DNA of 64,000 nt from Herbaspirillum sp. 3R11 (GCF_004563925.1 NZ_SPNJ01000002.1:186001-250000); one strand, 5' to 3'. Positions 49,328 to 60,114 are shown, counted from the stretch's first letter. The notes: generated by a model not told the origin, from the sequence alone. A program made the numbers and translations.

Positions 49328-49344
49328 TTTAACTGGAGCACGGA

Positions 49345-50232
49345 ATGGCTACAGGTAAAGAGATACGCAGCAAGATCAAGAGCGTAGAAAATACGAAGAA
49401 GATCACCAAGGCGATGGAAATGGTTGCTGCCTCCAAAATGCGCAAAGCGCAGGACCGGATGCGTGCGGCACGTCCCTACAGTGAAAAGATTCGTAATATC
49501 GCGTCTAACTTGTCGCAAGCCAATCCAGAGTACACGCACCCGTTCATGGTTAAGCAGGACAACTCCAAGAACGTTGGTTTCATCGTCGTCACCACAGACA
49601 AAGGTCTGTGCGGCGGCATGAATACCAACTCCTTGCGTTTGCTGACCGCGAAACTGCGTGAGCTGGAAGGACAAGGAAACAAGGTTCAAGCAGTAGCGAT
49701 CGGCAACAAGGGTCTGGGTTTCCTTAACCGGATCGGCGCCAACGTCGTTGCGCATGCCGTGCAAATGGGCGACACGCCACATCTGGACAAGCTGATCGGG
49801 CCAGTGAAAGTACTGCTCGATGCTTATCAGGAAGGTCGCCTCGACGCGGTTTATCTGGTGTACACCAAGTTCATCAACACGATGAAGCAAGAGCCGATGC
49901 TGCAGCAATTGCTGCCGTTGTCAGCTGATCGTCTTGAGGCTGATCGTAAAGCTGCTGATGCAGCAGGTTCGCATTCCTGGGACTATATTTACGAGCCGGA
50001 TGTGCAAAGCGTCATCGATGAATTGCTGGTGCGTTATGTGGAAGCGCTGATTTATCAGGCTGTCGCAGAAAACATGGCGTCCGAGCAATCGGCGCGGATG
50101 GTGGCGATGAAGTCGGCTAGCGACAACGCAGGTAACGTGATCGGCGAATTGAAACTGGTTTACAACAAGACTCGTCAAGCTGCGATTACCAAAGAACTCT
50201 CGGAAATCGTTGCCGGTGCGGCTGCGGTGTAA
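49345..50232 (+). CDS. atpG: ATP synthase F1 subunit gamma
   Basis: A 295-residue rotor shaft subunit. The N-terminal helix [20 protein letters not shown], the [12 protein letters not shown] segment and the C-terminal helix ATDNAGNVI-type motif ([20 protein letters not shown]) are family signatures. It starts 17 bp after atpA. Confidence 0.98.
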   Translation: MATGKEIRSKIKSVENTKKITKAMEMVAASKMRKAQDRMRAARPYSEKIRNIASNLSQANPEYTHPFMVKQDNSKNVGFIVVTTDKGLCGGMNTNSLRLLTAKLRELEGQGNKVQAVAIGNKGLGFLNRIGANVVAHAVQMGDTPHLDKLIGPVKVLLDAYQEGRLDAVYLVYTKFINTMKQEPMLQQLLPLSADRLEADRKAADAAGSHSWDYIYEPDVQSVIDELLVRYVEALIYQAVAENMASEQSARMVAMKSASDNAGNVIGELKLVYNKTRQAAITKELSEIVAGAAAV

Positions 50233-50250
50233 CGCGCAAACTGCGCTTAA

Positions 50251-51684
<1,434 letters not shown>

Positions 51685-51755
51685 GATCTCTTGATTCTCG
51701 CGAAGCCGTTGTTGCCTGAAGTCCGGGCAAGACGGCTGACCGGATAGGAAACGAT

Positions 51756-52178
51756 ATGGCACATACTATTCACGTTGACGTAGTCTCCGCCGAAGAAGAA
51801 ATTTTCTCCGGCGAGGCGGAATTCGTCGTGTTGCCGGGTGAATCGGGTGAGCTGGGGATTTATCCTCGCCACACTCCCTTGATCACGCGCATCAAGCCAG
51901 GTGCGGTACGCATCAAGATTCCTGGCCAGGCGCAAGAAGAGTTCGTATTCGTCGCCGGTGGTTTGCTGGAAGTGCAGCCTGACACCGTGACCGTTCTGGC
52001 CGACACCGCGATCCGCGGCTCGGATCTGGACGAAGCCAAGGCCACCACCGCGAAGAAACTCGCGGAAGAAGCCCTGGCGAATCGTGACTCCCAAATCGAT
52101 TACGCAGCTGCACAAGCCGAACTGGCGACTGCAGTGGCGCAATTGGCCGCGATCGCGAAACTGCGTCAGAAGCGTTAA
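51756..52178 (+). CDS. atpC: ATP synthase F1 subunit epsilon
   Basis: A 140-residue regulatory subunit. The N-terminal beta-sandwich (about 1-85) has [20 protein letters not shown] and the C-terminal helical hairpin (about 90-138) follows. It is the last gene of the operon; a strong terminator stands 40 bp downstream. Confidence 0.98.
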   Translation: MAHTIHVDVVSAEEEIFSGEAEFVVLPGESGELGIYPRHTPLITRIKPGAVRIKIPGQAQEEFVFVAGGLLEVQPDTVTVLADTAIRGSDLDEAKATTAKKLAEEALANRDSQIDYAAAQAELATAVAQLAAIAKLRQKR

Positions 52179-52218
52179 TTCCCCGCGCTCTGCAGCAAAC
52201 GGCATCATCAGCATCATT

Positions 52219-52246
52219 AAAAAAGGCAGCTTCGGCTGCCTTTTTT
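52219..52246 (+). terminator. Terminator of the atp operon
   Basis: AAAAAAGGCAGC-TTCG-GCTGCCTTTTTT is a perfect 12-bp stem with a UUCG tetraloop and a U-run, 40 bp after atpC. Confidence 0.95.
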
Positions 52247-52403
52247 ATTGCCTGCGATTTTGGCGATGGCGGCGTTCAGGATGCTGCTGCGATGTCGGCA
52301 CGCGACGCCCTGACGCCCGATCGGTTAAAGTGAATGTTCACGAATAGTCGCCGACGTCGCCTCGTGCAGGCGTCGGCAGTTTTTTGATACAGGAGTTTGC
52401 CTC

Positions 52404-52814
52404 ATGAGCGCCAAGCCAGTCATCGCCGTCGTCGGCCTGTCCAATCGTCCCGATCGCCCCAGCTACGATGTCACCGCCTACATGCAGCGCCAGGGTTATC
52501 GCATTGTCGCCGTCAATCCCATGTACGCCGGTGAGCAGATCCTCGGTGAGCATTGCTATGCCAGCCTGACCGACGCCGCGCAGGCGCTGGCCGGCCAGGT
52601 CAAGATCGACATAGTGGATTGCTTCCGCAAGTCGGCGGATATCCCACCTGTGGTGGACGAGGCCATCGCCATCGGCGCCGACTGCGTGTGGATGCAACAA
52701 GGCATCGTCAATGATGCGGCCGCAGCCAAGGCCGAAGCCGCCGGCCTGAAAGTCATCATGGATCGCTGCATCAAGGTTGATCACGCCATGGGAATTACTC
52801 ACGGCGTGCTGTAG
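52404..52814 (+). CDS. CoA-binding protein (YccU-like)
   Basis: A 136-residue Rossmann-fold protein of the CoA-binding domain family. IAVVGLSNRPDRPSYDVTAY is the nucleotide-binding start, and VDCFRKSADIPPVVDEAIAI and CVWMQQGIVND are family motifs; the C-terminus DRCIKVDHAMGI is highly conserved. The role of the stand-alone family is not established. CAGGAG lies upstream of the ATG. PPK2 follows on the same strand after 46 bp. Confidence 0.9.
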   Translation: MSAKPVIAVVGLSNRPDRPSYDVTAYMQRQGYRIVAVNPMYAGEQILGEHCYASLTDAAQALAGQVKIDIVDCFRKSADIPPVVDEAIAIGADCVWMQQGIVNDAAAAKAEAAGLKVIMDRCIKVDHAMGITHGVL

Positions 52815-52860
52815 TCCAATCGCTTTCATTGCGCCGGAAGGCACACAGGAGATCGTCACG

Positions 52861-53673
52861 ATGGGTATAGGTATACGCGAACAATTCCGCGCCACCAAAA
52901 AGCAGGAAATCAAGGACGAGAACGCCGGCGCCAAACCGCTCTCGAGCGGCGACAAGGCCGCCGACAAATTGCAGGTCCAGACACTGGCGGCGCAGATCGC
53001 CGAGCAACAGGCAATGCTGTTCGCGCAGCATGAGCGCAAAGTACTGGTGGTGCTGCAAGGCATGGACACCAGCGGCAAGGACGGCACCGTGGCCGGCGTG
53101 TTCGGCGGCGTCAATCCGCAAGGCCTGCGCATCGTCAGCTACAAGGCGCCGAGCCAGCTCGAACTGCAGCACGACTACCTGTGGCGCATCCATCAGCAGG
53201 TGCCGGCAAAAGGCGAACTGGCCATCTTCAATCGCAGCCACTACGAAGACGTATTGATCACACGTGTACACGACTGGATCGACGCGGCCGAGTGCAAGCG
53301 CCGCTACGCGCAGATCAACGACTTCGAGCGCCTGCTCAGTGAAACCGGCACCGTGGTGCTGAAATTTTTCCTGCACATCTCCAAGGACGAACAACGCGCG
53401 CGCCTGCAGGAACGCGTCGACGATCCGACCAAGCACTGGAAATTCGAGCTGCAGGACCTGGAGGAGCGCAAGAGCTGGGACGACTACCAGAAGGTCTACA
53501 GCCAGGCGATCCAGGCCACCGATGCCGATCACGCGCCGTGGTACGTGATCCCGTCCGACTCCAAGACGCATCGCAACCTGGCTATTGCCGGCGTGGTGCT
53601 GGAGACTTTGCAGGCGATGAAACTGGCGTTCCCTCCGGCCAAGAAGGAACTCGCCGGTCTCAAGGTGAAATAG
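52861..53673 (+). CDS. PPK2-family polyphosphate kinase / polyphosphate:nucleotide phosphotransferase
   Basis: A 270-residue P-loop kinase using polyphosphate as phosphate donor for nucleotides. The Walker A motif is GMDTSGKDGT (67-76), Walker B region contains IFNRSHYEDVLITRVHDWID, and the lid has ISKDEQRARLQERVDDPTKH. NPQGLRIVSYKAPS matches the family. AGGAG stands 9 bases before the ATG. Whether it prefers ADP, GDP or AMP cannot be read with certainty. The SGNH gene begins 2 bp downstream, suggesting coupling. Confidence 0.93.
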   Translation: MGIGIREQFRATKKQEIKDENAGAKPLSSGDKAADKLQVQTLAAQIAEQQAMLFAQHERKVLVVLQGMDTSGKDGTVAGVFGGVNPQGLRIVSYKAPSQLELQHDYLWRIHQQVPAKGELAIFNRSHYEDVLITRVHDWIDAAECKRRYAQINDFERLLSETGTVVLKFFLHISKDEQRARLQERVDDPTKHWKFELQDLEERKSWDDYQKVYSQAIQATDADHAPWYVIPSDSKTHRNLAIAGVVLETLQAMKLAFPPAKKELAGLKVK

Positions 53674-53675
53674 GC

Positions 53676-54443
53676 ATGCGTCGCTGGCTGCCCGAACTGC
53701 TGGCCTTGCCGCTGTTGCCCTGGTTGTATGCGCAAGGTAAGCGCACGCGTCGTATCACGCCGCGCTTGCCCGAAGCGGATGGCGCGCGTGAAGGATTATG
53801 CACACCGGGCGAGATCGCAGACATCGCTCCGGTCGTACTCATCGCGATCGGAGAATCGCCGGTGGCCGGCGTGGGTGTGGAGCGTCAGGAGCAAGCCGTC
53901 ACCGCCCAATTTGCGCAGGAACTTGCCTTTGAACTCAAGCGGCCGGTGCAATGGCGGGCCTTCGGGAAGAACGGCGCCACGGTCGCCGACGCCGGTCGTG
54001 AAGTCTTGCCGCAGCTTCAGCACGTGCCGGCGCAGCAAACCGGAGAAACGCGCATCGTGCTGATTGCCTTCGGCGTCAACGACAGCACCGCCTTCCACAG
54101 CAGCAGCCGTTACCGCCGCGACCTCGCTGCGTTGGCGCGCGCGTTGCAGCAGCAACTGTCGCCGACCTTGCTGCTGATTTCCGGCGCGCCGCCGCTGCAT
54201 CTGTTCCCGGCTTTGCCGCAACCTTTGCGTCATGTGCTCGGCATGAAGGCCGCCGCGCTCAGCCGCAGCGCGCAGCAGTTGGCGAGGGAGCTGCCGCAGG
54301 CGATTTACGTGCCGGTGCGCAGCGATGCGCGCGAACGCAGCCTGATGGCGCATGACGGCTATCATCCATCCGCTGCCGGTGCGCGTGTCTGGGGGCAGCA
54401 ACTGGCGCAGGCCGCCATTGAGGGCTTGCGCGGACTGAAATAA
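53676..54443 (+). CDS. SGNH/GDSL-type hydrolase
   Basis: A 255-residue esterase-like protein. A hydrophobic N-terminus (WLPELLALPLLPWLY) may be a membrane anchor or signal. The SGNH blocks are visible: IGESPVAGVG (block I, with the Ser in GES), GKNGATV (block II), FGVNDST (block III Asn) and HDGYHPSAAG (block V Asp/His). The substrate is unknown. It starts 2 bp after the PPK2 stop, and its end abuts the terminator of the convergent gene. Confidence 0.85.
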   Translation: MRRWLPELLALPLLPWLYAQGKRTRRITPRLPEADGAREGLCTPGEIADIAPVVLIAIGESPVAGVGVERQEQAVTAQFAQELAFELKRPVQWRAFGKNGATVADAGREVLPQLQHVPAQQTGETRIVLIAFGVNDSTAFHSSSRYRRDLAALARALQQQLSPTLLLISGAPPLHLFPALPQPLRHVLGMKAAALSRSAQQLARELPQAIYVPVRSDARERSLMAHDGYHPSAAGARVWGQQLAQAAIEGLRGLK

Positions 54444-54445
54444 AA

Positions 54446-54468
54446 ACGCCCGCATCATCGGCGGGCGT
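54446..54468 (-). terminator. Terminator of the PheC-like gene
   Basis: ACGCCCGC (54446-54453) pairs with GCGGGCGT (54461-54468) around a 7-base loop. On the minus strand the stem is followed by TTTTATTTC, so it mainly serves the minus-strand gene. Confidence 0.8.
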
Positions 54469-54493
54469 CGTACGGCAAAAACCTCTCAACGCA

Positions 54494-55291
54494 TCAATGC
54501 AGCCACTTGTTGAGCACGCGGTCGTAGTCGCCGGTGGCTTTCTGCAAATGCATCCACGCATCCACATATTCCTTGAAGGCGACATCGGCGCGCGGCAGCA
54601 TGAAGGCTTTTTCCGAGAACTGCAAAGGTTGGTCCGGATGCACCGGGCACAGTTCCGGATGCTGTTTCGCCTGCCAGAGGGTCTCGCTGGCGTCGGTGAC
54701 CATGATGTCGGCCTTGCCGTCGATGATCTGCTGGAAGATCGTGACGTTGTCCGGATGCAGGATCAGCTGCGCCCGCTTGTAATTGGCGCGCGCAAAGCGC
54801 TCATTGGTGCCGCCCGGATTGAAGATCGCGCGGGTGGTGGGCTGGTCGATCATGTCCAGCGTCTGGAACTTGGCGACGTCGGCACAGCGCACGATCGGCG
54901 ACTTGCCGTCGACCATGTGCGAGACCGCAAACGCTGCTTTCTTCTGGCGATCCAGCGTGACCGATACGCCGCCCATGGCGATGTCGCATTTGGCCAGGAA
55001 GTCGGTCATCAGGTTGGTCCAGGTGGTCTTGACCAGCTGCACTTCGACGCCCAGCGACTTGGCCAGTGATTGCGCCAGGTCGACGTCCATCCCTTCAAAC
55101 GTGTTGTCGGTCTTGAAATAGGTGAACGGCTTGTAATCGCCGGTCATGCACACGCGCAACTTGCCGGACTTGATCACCTCGTCGAGGCGGCTGCTTTCGG
55201 CGGCGCCGGCGGTCTGCATCGCCAGGCCTGCGCACAGCAGCGTGAGCGGCAACAGCCACGTTTTGAGGTGTTTTTTGAGGTATTTCGTCAT
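54494..55291 (-). CDS. Periplasmic cyclohexadienyl dehydratase-like protein (PheC type)
   Basis: A 265-residue secreted protein with a Sec signal peptide (about 1-30, LLPLTLLCAGLAMQTAGA-AE). The fold is the periplasmic amino-acid-binding type. IFNPGGTNERFARANYKRAQ, LHPDNVTIFQQIIDGKADIM and VTDASE closely recall PheC of Pseudomonas, a binding-protein-derived enzyme that dehydrates prephenate or arogenate in the periplasm. PheC identity rests on remembered family motifs; a plain ABC-transport binding protein is the alternative, but no permease or ATPase gene is adjacent. It is divergent from hemE. Confidence 0.78.
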   Translation of the reverse strand: MTKYLKKHLKTWLLPLTLLCAGLAMQTAGAAESSRLDEVIKSGKLRVCMTGDYKPFTYFKTDNTFEGMDVDLAQSLAKSLGVEVQLVKTTWTNLMTDFLAKCDIAMGGVSVTLDRQKKAAFAVSHMVDGKSPIVRCADVAKFQTLDMIDQPTTRAIFNPGGTNERFARANYKRAQLILHPDNVTIFQQIIDGKADIMVTDASETLWQAKQHPELCPVHPDQPLQFSEKAFMLPRADVAFKEYVDAWMHLQKATGDYDRVLNKWLH

Positions 55292-55438
55292 ATCGTCTCC
55301 TGATTATTTTTGTGAAGCAAAGACGATATCACCAGAGGCCCCGGGCATCAATCGCGCGCGGTTGTTTTGCGGTTTGGATGAGATAATAGAAGATTGCCGA
55401 TGTGGCCCACATGAAGTCCAGACTGCTCCAGAACGCCA

Positions 55439-56518
55439 ATGCCTCAATTTGCTCCGCTCAAGAACGACACCTTCCTGCGCGCCTTGCTGCGCCAGCCGAC
55501 CGATTACACGCCGTTGTGGCTGATGCGCCAGGCTGGTCGCTATCTGCCCGAATACCGCGCCACGCGCGCGCGCGCCGGTTCCTTCCTGGGCCTGGCCAAG
55601 AATCCCGATTACGCCACTGAAGTCACGCTGCAGCCGCTTGAGCGCTATCCGCTGGACGCGGCGATTCTGTTTTCCGACATCCTGACCGTGCCGGACGCGA
55701 TGGGTCTGGGCCTGTTCTTCGCCGACGGCGAGGGACCGAAGTTCGAGCGTCCGCTGCGCGACGAAAAAGCCGTGCTGGCGCTGCAGGCGCCGCAACTGGA
55801 CAGCCTGCAATACGTGTTCGACGCCGTCACCCAGATCCGCACCGAGCTGGACGGCCGCGTGCCGCTGATAGGCTTCTCGGGCAGCCCATGGACGCTGGCC
55901 TGCTACATGGTGGAAGGCGGCGGCTCCGACGACTTCCGCACCGTCAAGACCATGCTGTACGACCGTCCCGACCTGATGCACCACATCCTCAGGACCAATG
56001 CCGCCGCTGTCGCCGCCTACCTGAATGCGCAGATCGACGCCGGCGCCCAGGCCGTGATGATTTTTGATACCTGGGGCGGGGCGCTGGCCGACGGTGTGTA
56101 CCAGACGTTTTCGCTGGACTACATGCGCGAAGTCATGCGCCAGCTCAAGCGCGACAAGGACGGCGTCAAGATTCCGGCGATCGTCTTCACCAAGGGCGGC
56201 GGATTGTGGCTGGAGCAGATCGCCGATATCGGCGCCGACGCCGTGGGACTGGACTGGACCGTCAACCTGGCTGATGCGCGTCGTCGCGTCGGCGCCAAGG
56301 TGGCGCTGCAGGGTAACCTTGACCCCAACGTGCTGTTTGCCGGCCCGGTACAGATCGAGGCTGAAGTGCGCAAGCTGCTGGAATCCTTTGGCAAGCCCGA
56401 AGCTGGCACCGGTCATGTGTTCAACCTCGGTCATGGCATCTCCCAGTTCACCCCGCCGGAGTCGGTCACGACACTGGTGGAAGCGGTCCACCGGATCAGC
56501 CGGGAACTGCGCGGCTGA
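55439..56518 (+). CDS. hemE: Uroporphyrinogen decarboxylase
   Basis: A 359-residue cytosolic enzyme converting uroporphyrinogen III to coproporphyrinogen III in haem synthesis. The signature segments are [40 protein letters not shown] and [20 protein letters not shown]. The C-terminus [16 protein letters not shown] is typical. Full length. It transcribes toward a 741-bp spacer rich in DnaA boxes. Confidence 0.98.
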   Translation: MPQFAPLKNDTFLRALLRQPTDYTPLWLMRQAGRYLPEYRATRARAGSFLGLAKNPDYATEVTLQPLERYPLDAAILFSDILTVPDAMGLGLFFADGEGPKFERPLRDEKAVLALQAPQLDSLQYVFDAVTQIRTELDGRVPLIGFSGSPWTLACYMVEGGGSDDFRTVKTMLYDRPDLMHHILRTNAAAVAAYLNAQIDAGAQAVMIFDTWGGALADGVYQTFSLDYMREVMRQLKRDKDGVKIPAIVFTKGGGLWLEQIADIGADAVGLDWTVNLADARRRVGAKVALQGNLDPNVLFAGPVQIEAEVRKLLESFGKPEAGTGHVFNLGHGISQFTPPESVTTLVEAVHRISRELRG

Positions 56519-56690
56519 TCCTGAGCCCGGCGGAAATCGATAAGCCGCTGAAAACAAACACCATACTCTTCGGGATGCGACGCGGTGCACATCGTGCCCG
56601 CCCGCATGCGCACTTATGCACATGAACGGGGCTTTCCTTAGTGGGAATCATTCATATCCATATTTGTTAAGCGGTGGATTTTGAAATTTT

Positions 56691-56855
56691 ACAAGTTGTT
56701 GATTTTTAAGGAATTTGTTTCTTGCGCGGGATTTGAGCAAACTATCGAGACCCGCATGAAACGTGGGCTTCGGGGCTGTCAATAGGTAGTTGCCCACAAA
56801 GTTATCCACAGGAATTGTGGATAGTTGAAAAAGCACTTATGAAACCGTGAGTTAC
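56691..56855 (+). repeat. Diverged 165-bp repeat, copy A
   Basis: Shares with copy B, in the same order and spacing, CAAGTNNTTGATTTTTA, GANACCCGCAT, GCTGTCAA, CACAAAGTTATCCACAGG, TTGTGGATAG and GAAACCGT. It lies about 375 bp upstream of copy B. The inverted DnaA-box pair TATCCACA-N5-TGTGGATA is at 56803-56823. Confidence 0.7.
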
Positions 56856-57067
56856 GCGCTTTTTTAACGTTTTACTTTAGAAACCGACGCGGAATCCTAC
56901 CTTGCTGTCGGATGCTCTCCGACAAGATTTGCTTGACAGAAAGTAGTGCGCACGATCTTGCGGCGATACCTTTTCGGTGCGAAAAAGCAGACTTATGCAC
57001 AAAAAAGCTTTTGTGCGAGGCAATAATAAAAATTTAAAAATAAATTTCATGGGCGCTGGTCTCTTTT

Positions 57068-57230
57068 GCAAGTCATTGATTTTTATAGGTTTAGATTTTG
57101 CTTTTGATTTGGGCAATTTATTGAAACCCGCATCCAGACTGGGAAAAACGCTGTCAAGCCCGAGTTATGCACAAAGTTATCCACAGGTTTTGTGGATAGC
57201 CTAAAAAGTAGTTACGAAACCGTCACTTAG
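57068..57230 (+). repeat. Diverged 165-bp repeat, copy B
   Basis: Second copy, ending 29 bp before the priA start. Distances between shared blocks match copy A within two bases. It has an extra perfect box, giving TTATGCACA-AAG-TTATCCACA in tandem, where copy A has a degenerate TTGCCCACA. Confidence 0.7.
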
Positions 57231-57259
57231 GTCATCTTTTCAGGAATCACATTAAGTTC

Positions 57260-59296
57260 GTGGAACAACGCATCCTTCAGATCGTTCTCGATACCCCGCT
57301 TGACAGGACCTTCGATTACCGTTGGGTCCGCAACGGCGACGAGGCGCTGCCGCAAATCGGCCAACTGGCGATCGTGCCGTTCGGCCGTCGCGAGGTCGCG
57401 GGCCTGATCATCGGCCTGGCCGAACAGACCGACGTGCCGGAAGGCAAGCTCAAGGACGTGCTGGCGGTGCGCAGCCAACTGGCGCCGTTGCCGCCGCAAT
57501 GGCTGGCGCTGTGCGGTTTCGCCGCCGATTATTACCAGCGCCCGTTGGGAGAGGTGGCTTTGCCCGGCTTGCCCAAGAACCTGCGCACCCTGACCACGAC
57601 GGCGCTCGACCGTGCGCTCAAGAAACTGGCCAAGCTCGATGCCGGCCACGACGGCAGTCCGGTCAACACGCCGCAGTTGAAGCCTGAACAACAGGAAGCC
57701 GTCGACGCCATCGCAGGTGCGCAGGGTTTTGCGCCGCTGCTGCTGTACGGTGTGACCGGCAGCGGCAAGACCGAGGTCTACCTGCAGGCGGCGGCGCGCA
57801 TCCTGGCGCAGCACGAAGCGGCCGGCGAAATCGCGCAGGTGCTGGTGCTGGTGCCCGAAATCAACCTGACGCCGCAGCTCGAATCGAATATCCGCGCGCG
57901 CTTTCCCGGTGTGCACGTGGTCAGCCTGCACAGCGGCCTGGCCGAAGGCGAGCGCACGCTCAGCTGGCTGGCGGCGCATGAGGGCAAGGCGCGCATCGTG
58001 CTGGGCACGCGGCTGGCGATCCTGTCGTCGCTGCCGCATCTCAAACTGATCGTGATCGACGAAGAGCACGATCCTTCTTACAAGCAGCAGGAAGGCCTGC
58101 GTTATTCGGCGCGCGACCTCGCGGTCTGGCGCGCGCACCAGCTGGCGATTCCGGTGGTGCTGGGTTCGGCCACGCCCTCGCTGGAAACCTGGCAGCACGC
58201 CCAGGCCGGCCGCTACCGCAAGCTGCAGCTGCGCGAGCGCGCGGTGCGCGACGCCGTACTGCCCAAGGTCAAGATGATCGACATGGAGCGCGACCGTCCC
58301 AACGATGGCCTGACCTCGATGCTGGTGGCGGCGCTCAAGCTGCGCCTGGAGCGCGGCGAGCAATCGCTGCTGTTCCTCAACCGGCGCGGCTATGCGCCGG
58401 TGCTCAATTGCGACGCCTGCGGCTGGATCAGCAACTGCATGCGCTGCACCTCGTTCATGGTGCTGCACAAGCCCGAGCGACGCCTGCGTTGCCACCATTG
58501 CAGCCTGGAGCTGTACATCCCCAAAGCTTGCCCGACCTGCGGCAACGTCGACCTGCAGCCGCTGGGGCGCGGCACCCAGCGCGTGGAAGAGGGCTTGCAG
58601 GCGATGTTCCCGGAGGCGCGCATCCTGCGCATCGACGCCGATTCCACACGTCTCAAGGGTTCGGCTCAGAACGCTTTCGACAGCGTGCATCGCGGCGACG
58701 TCGACATCCTGATCGGCACGCAGATGGTCGCCAAGGGACATGACTTCAAGCGCCTGACGCTGGTGGGAGTGATGAATCCAGACACCGCGCTGTTTTCGCA
58801 TGATTACCGCGCCGGCGAGCGCCTCTTCGCGCAACTGATGCAGGTCGCCGGCCGCGCCGGACGCGCCGGCCAGAAAGAGGGCGGTTCGCCCAGCGAAGTA
58901 CTGATCCAGAGCCGCTATCCGCATCATCCGCTGTACAGCGCGGTGGCCGCGCACGATTACGATGGTTTCGCCACGCAGTTGCTCGAAGAGCGCCAGCAGG
59001 CGGCGTTGCCGCCGTTCCTCTACCAGGCTCTGCTGCGCGCCGAAGCGGCCGAACTCGATATCGCGCTGGCTTTCCTGCAGGATGCGGCGGGCTGCCTAGA
59101 GCATGCCGGCATCACCATCAACGATCCCATTCCGATGACCATGACCCGCGTGGCCAACGTCGAACGCGCCCAGTTGTTGATTGAATGTCCATCGCGGCCC
59201 GCCTTGCAGGCCTTCCTGCGCGACTGGATGGAAGTCTTGCGCCAGATGAAGACGCGCGCCAAATGGTCGCTGGAAGTCGATCCGGTCGATATCTGA
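57260..59296 (+). CDS. priA: Primosomal protein N', replication restart helicase
   Basis: A 678-residue superfamily 2 helicase that reloads the replisome at stalled forks. The N-terminal DNA-binding part (about 1-150) is followed by Walker A GVTGSGKTEVYLQ, the DEEHD box (VIDEEHDPSYKQQEG), a zinc-binding cysteine cluster (CDACGWISNCMRC and CHHC, CPTCG), and helicase motifs including QVAGRAGRAGQ. The start is GTG at 57260, fitting the conserved first residues EQRILQIVLDTPL. It lies next to the DnaA-box-rich spacer. Confidence 0.97.
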   Translation: MEQRILQIVLDTPLDRTFDYRWVRNGDEALPQIGQLAIVPFGRREVAGLIIGLAEQTDVPEGKLKDVLAVRSQLAPLPPQWLALCGFAADYYQRPLGEVALPGLPKNLRTLTTTALDRALKKLAKLDAGHDGSPVNTPQLKPEQQEAVDAIAGAQGFAPLLLYGVTGSGKTEVYLQAAARILAQHEAAGEIAQVLVLVPEINLTPQLESNIRARFPGVHVVSLHSGLAEGERTLSWLAAHEGKARIVLGTRLAILSSLPHLKLIVIDEEHDPSYKQQEGLRYSARDLAVWRAHQLAIPVVLGSATPSLETWQHAQAGRYRKLQLRERAVRDAVLPKVKMIDMERDRPNDGLTSMLVAALKLRLERGEQSLLFLNRRGYAPVLNCDACGWISNCMRCTSFMVLHKPERRLRCHHCSLELYIPKACPTCGNVDLQPLGRGTQRVEEGLQAMFPEARILRIDADSTRLKGSAQNAFDSVHRGDVDILIGTQMVAKGHDFKRLTLVGVMNPDTALFSHDYRAGERLFAQLMQVAGRAGRAGQKEGGSPSEVLIQSRYPHHPLYSAVAAHDYDGFATQLLEERQQAALPPFLYQALLRAEAAELDIALAFLQDAAGCLEHAGITINDPIPMTMTRVANVERAQLLIECPSRPALQAFLRDWMEVLRQMKTRAKWSLEVDPVDI

Positions 59297-59448
59297 GCCC
59301 GGTGCGCCCCATCCGGCGCATCCACTCATCGCATCAAATCCCTCCGCAGCCCGCCGTCTTTGCGCCGTTCGTCGCACGGCGCTGGGAACGCGCGCGGGGC
59401 TTGCCTAACATGGCGGCATTCCTTTTCCTCATTGTTTCAGGAGTCGTC

Positions 59449-59979
59449 ATGTTGCAACAAATCATTATTCATACGCCGCTGTGGGTTTGGGCCATGCTGG
59501 CCTTTCTGGTCTATCGCGGCTGGTCCGCCAGTGCCGACCGCGAAATCCCGCTGTTCAAGGTAGCGCTGATTCCACTGTTGCTGCTGGCCTTGTCGCTGCA
59601 CGGTCTGTATGAGCAATCGCACGCCGATGCGCCGGCGCTGGCAGCCGCCGTGCTGGCTGCGGTGGGTAGCGGCGTACTGAGCTGGCTGGCGGCCGGCCGC
59701 GCCGCCGTGGCGTCGAATATTGCACCCTATCCCGGGCGCGGCACGGTCTGGTTGCGCGGCAGCTGGTTGCCCTTGCTGATGATGGTCAGCGTGTTTGCGG
59801 TCAAATACAGCGTGGCGGTGCTCAAGGCAATGCATTCCGGCTACGCCCAGGGCGCCGTGTTCACGTTGGCGCTCAGCCTGCTGTACGGCCTGTTCATGGG
59901 CGTCCCGATGGGCCGTTTGTTGCGCATCGTGCATCTTTATCGCCAGGCGCAGTCGCCGGCAGCACAAGCGGCCGCCTGA
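59449..59979 (+). CDS. DUF6622-like membrane protein
   Basis: A 176-residue protein with about five hydrophobic segments (LQQIIIHTPLWVWAMLAFLV, then VALIPLLLLALSLHGLYEQS, and further helices to about residue 160). Layout fits a family of small betaproteobacterial membrane proteins of unknown function. The ATG at 59449 is chosen because CAGGAG lies 5-6 bases before it; an upstream ATG at 59410 lacks such a site. It stands alone between priA and argS. Confidence 0.7.
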   Translation: MLQQIIIHTPLWVWAMLAFLVYRGWSASADREIPLFKVALIPLLLLALSLHGLYEQSHADAPALAAAVLAAVGSGVLSWLAAGRAAVASNIAPYPGRGTVWLRGSWLPLLMMVSVFAVKYSVAVLKAMHSGYAQGAVFTLALSLLYGLFMGVPMGRLLRIVHLYRQAQSPAAQAAA

Positions 59980-60114
59980 GGCTCGAGCAATACTCACGAG
60001 TGCTTACAAGATCGGCTTCAATCCGAGCGCGGCAAGCCGGTATAATCCGGGGTTTATATATTCATCAATGTGCGGCTGGCGTTGTCAGCGCGGCCGCCGA
60101 CCCCTTCTGTTCCC

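Larger units (their letters stand above)
56519..57259. other. DnaA-box-rich spacer, candidate replication-origin-type element
   Basis: This 741-bp non-coding stretch contains five perfect TTATNCACA boxes on the plus strand: 56614-56622, 56802-56810, 56993-57001, 57165-57173 and 57177-57185. Two inverted one-mismatch boxes (TGTGGATAG) lie at 56816-56824 and 57191-57199. A run of 26 A/T bases spans 57022-57047, and a palindrome GCACAAAA/TTTTGTGC overlaps the third box. Chance expectation for such boxes here is well below one. oriC lies beside hemE in Caulobacter and Rickettsia, but dnaA and gidA are not in this window, so the role remains an inference. Confidence 0.55.

Noticed and set aside
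57227-58954. 575-codon minus-strand open frame opposite priA
   Set aside because: The plus-strand PriA has all helicase motifs; the antisense frame is Arg/Gln/His-rich with no recognisable domain.
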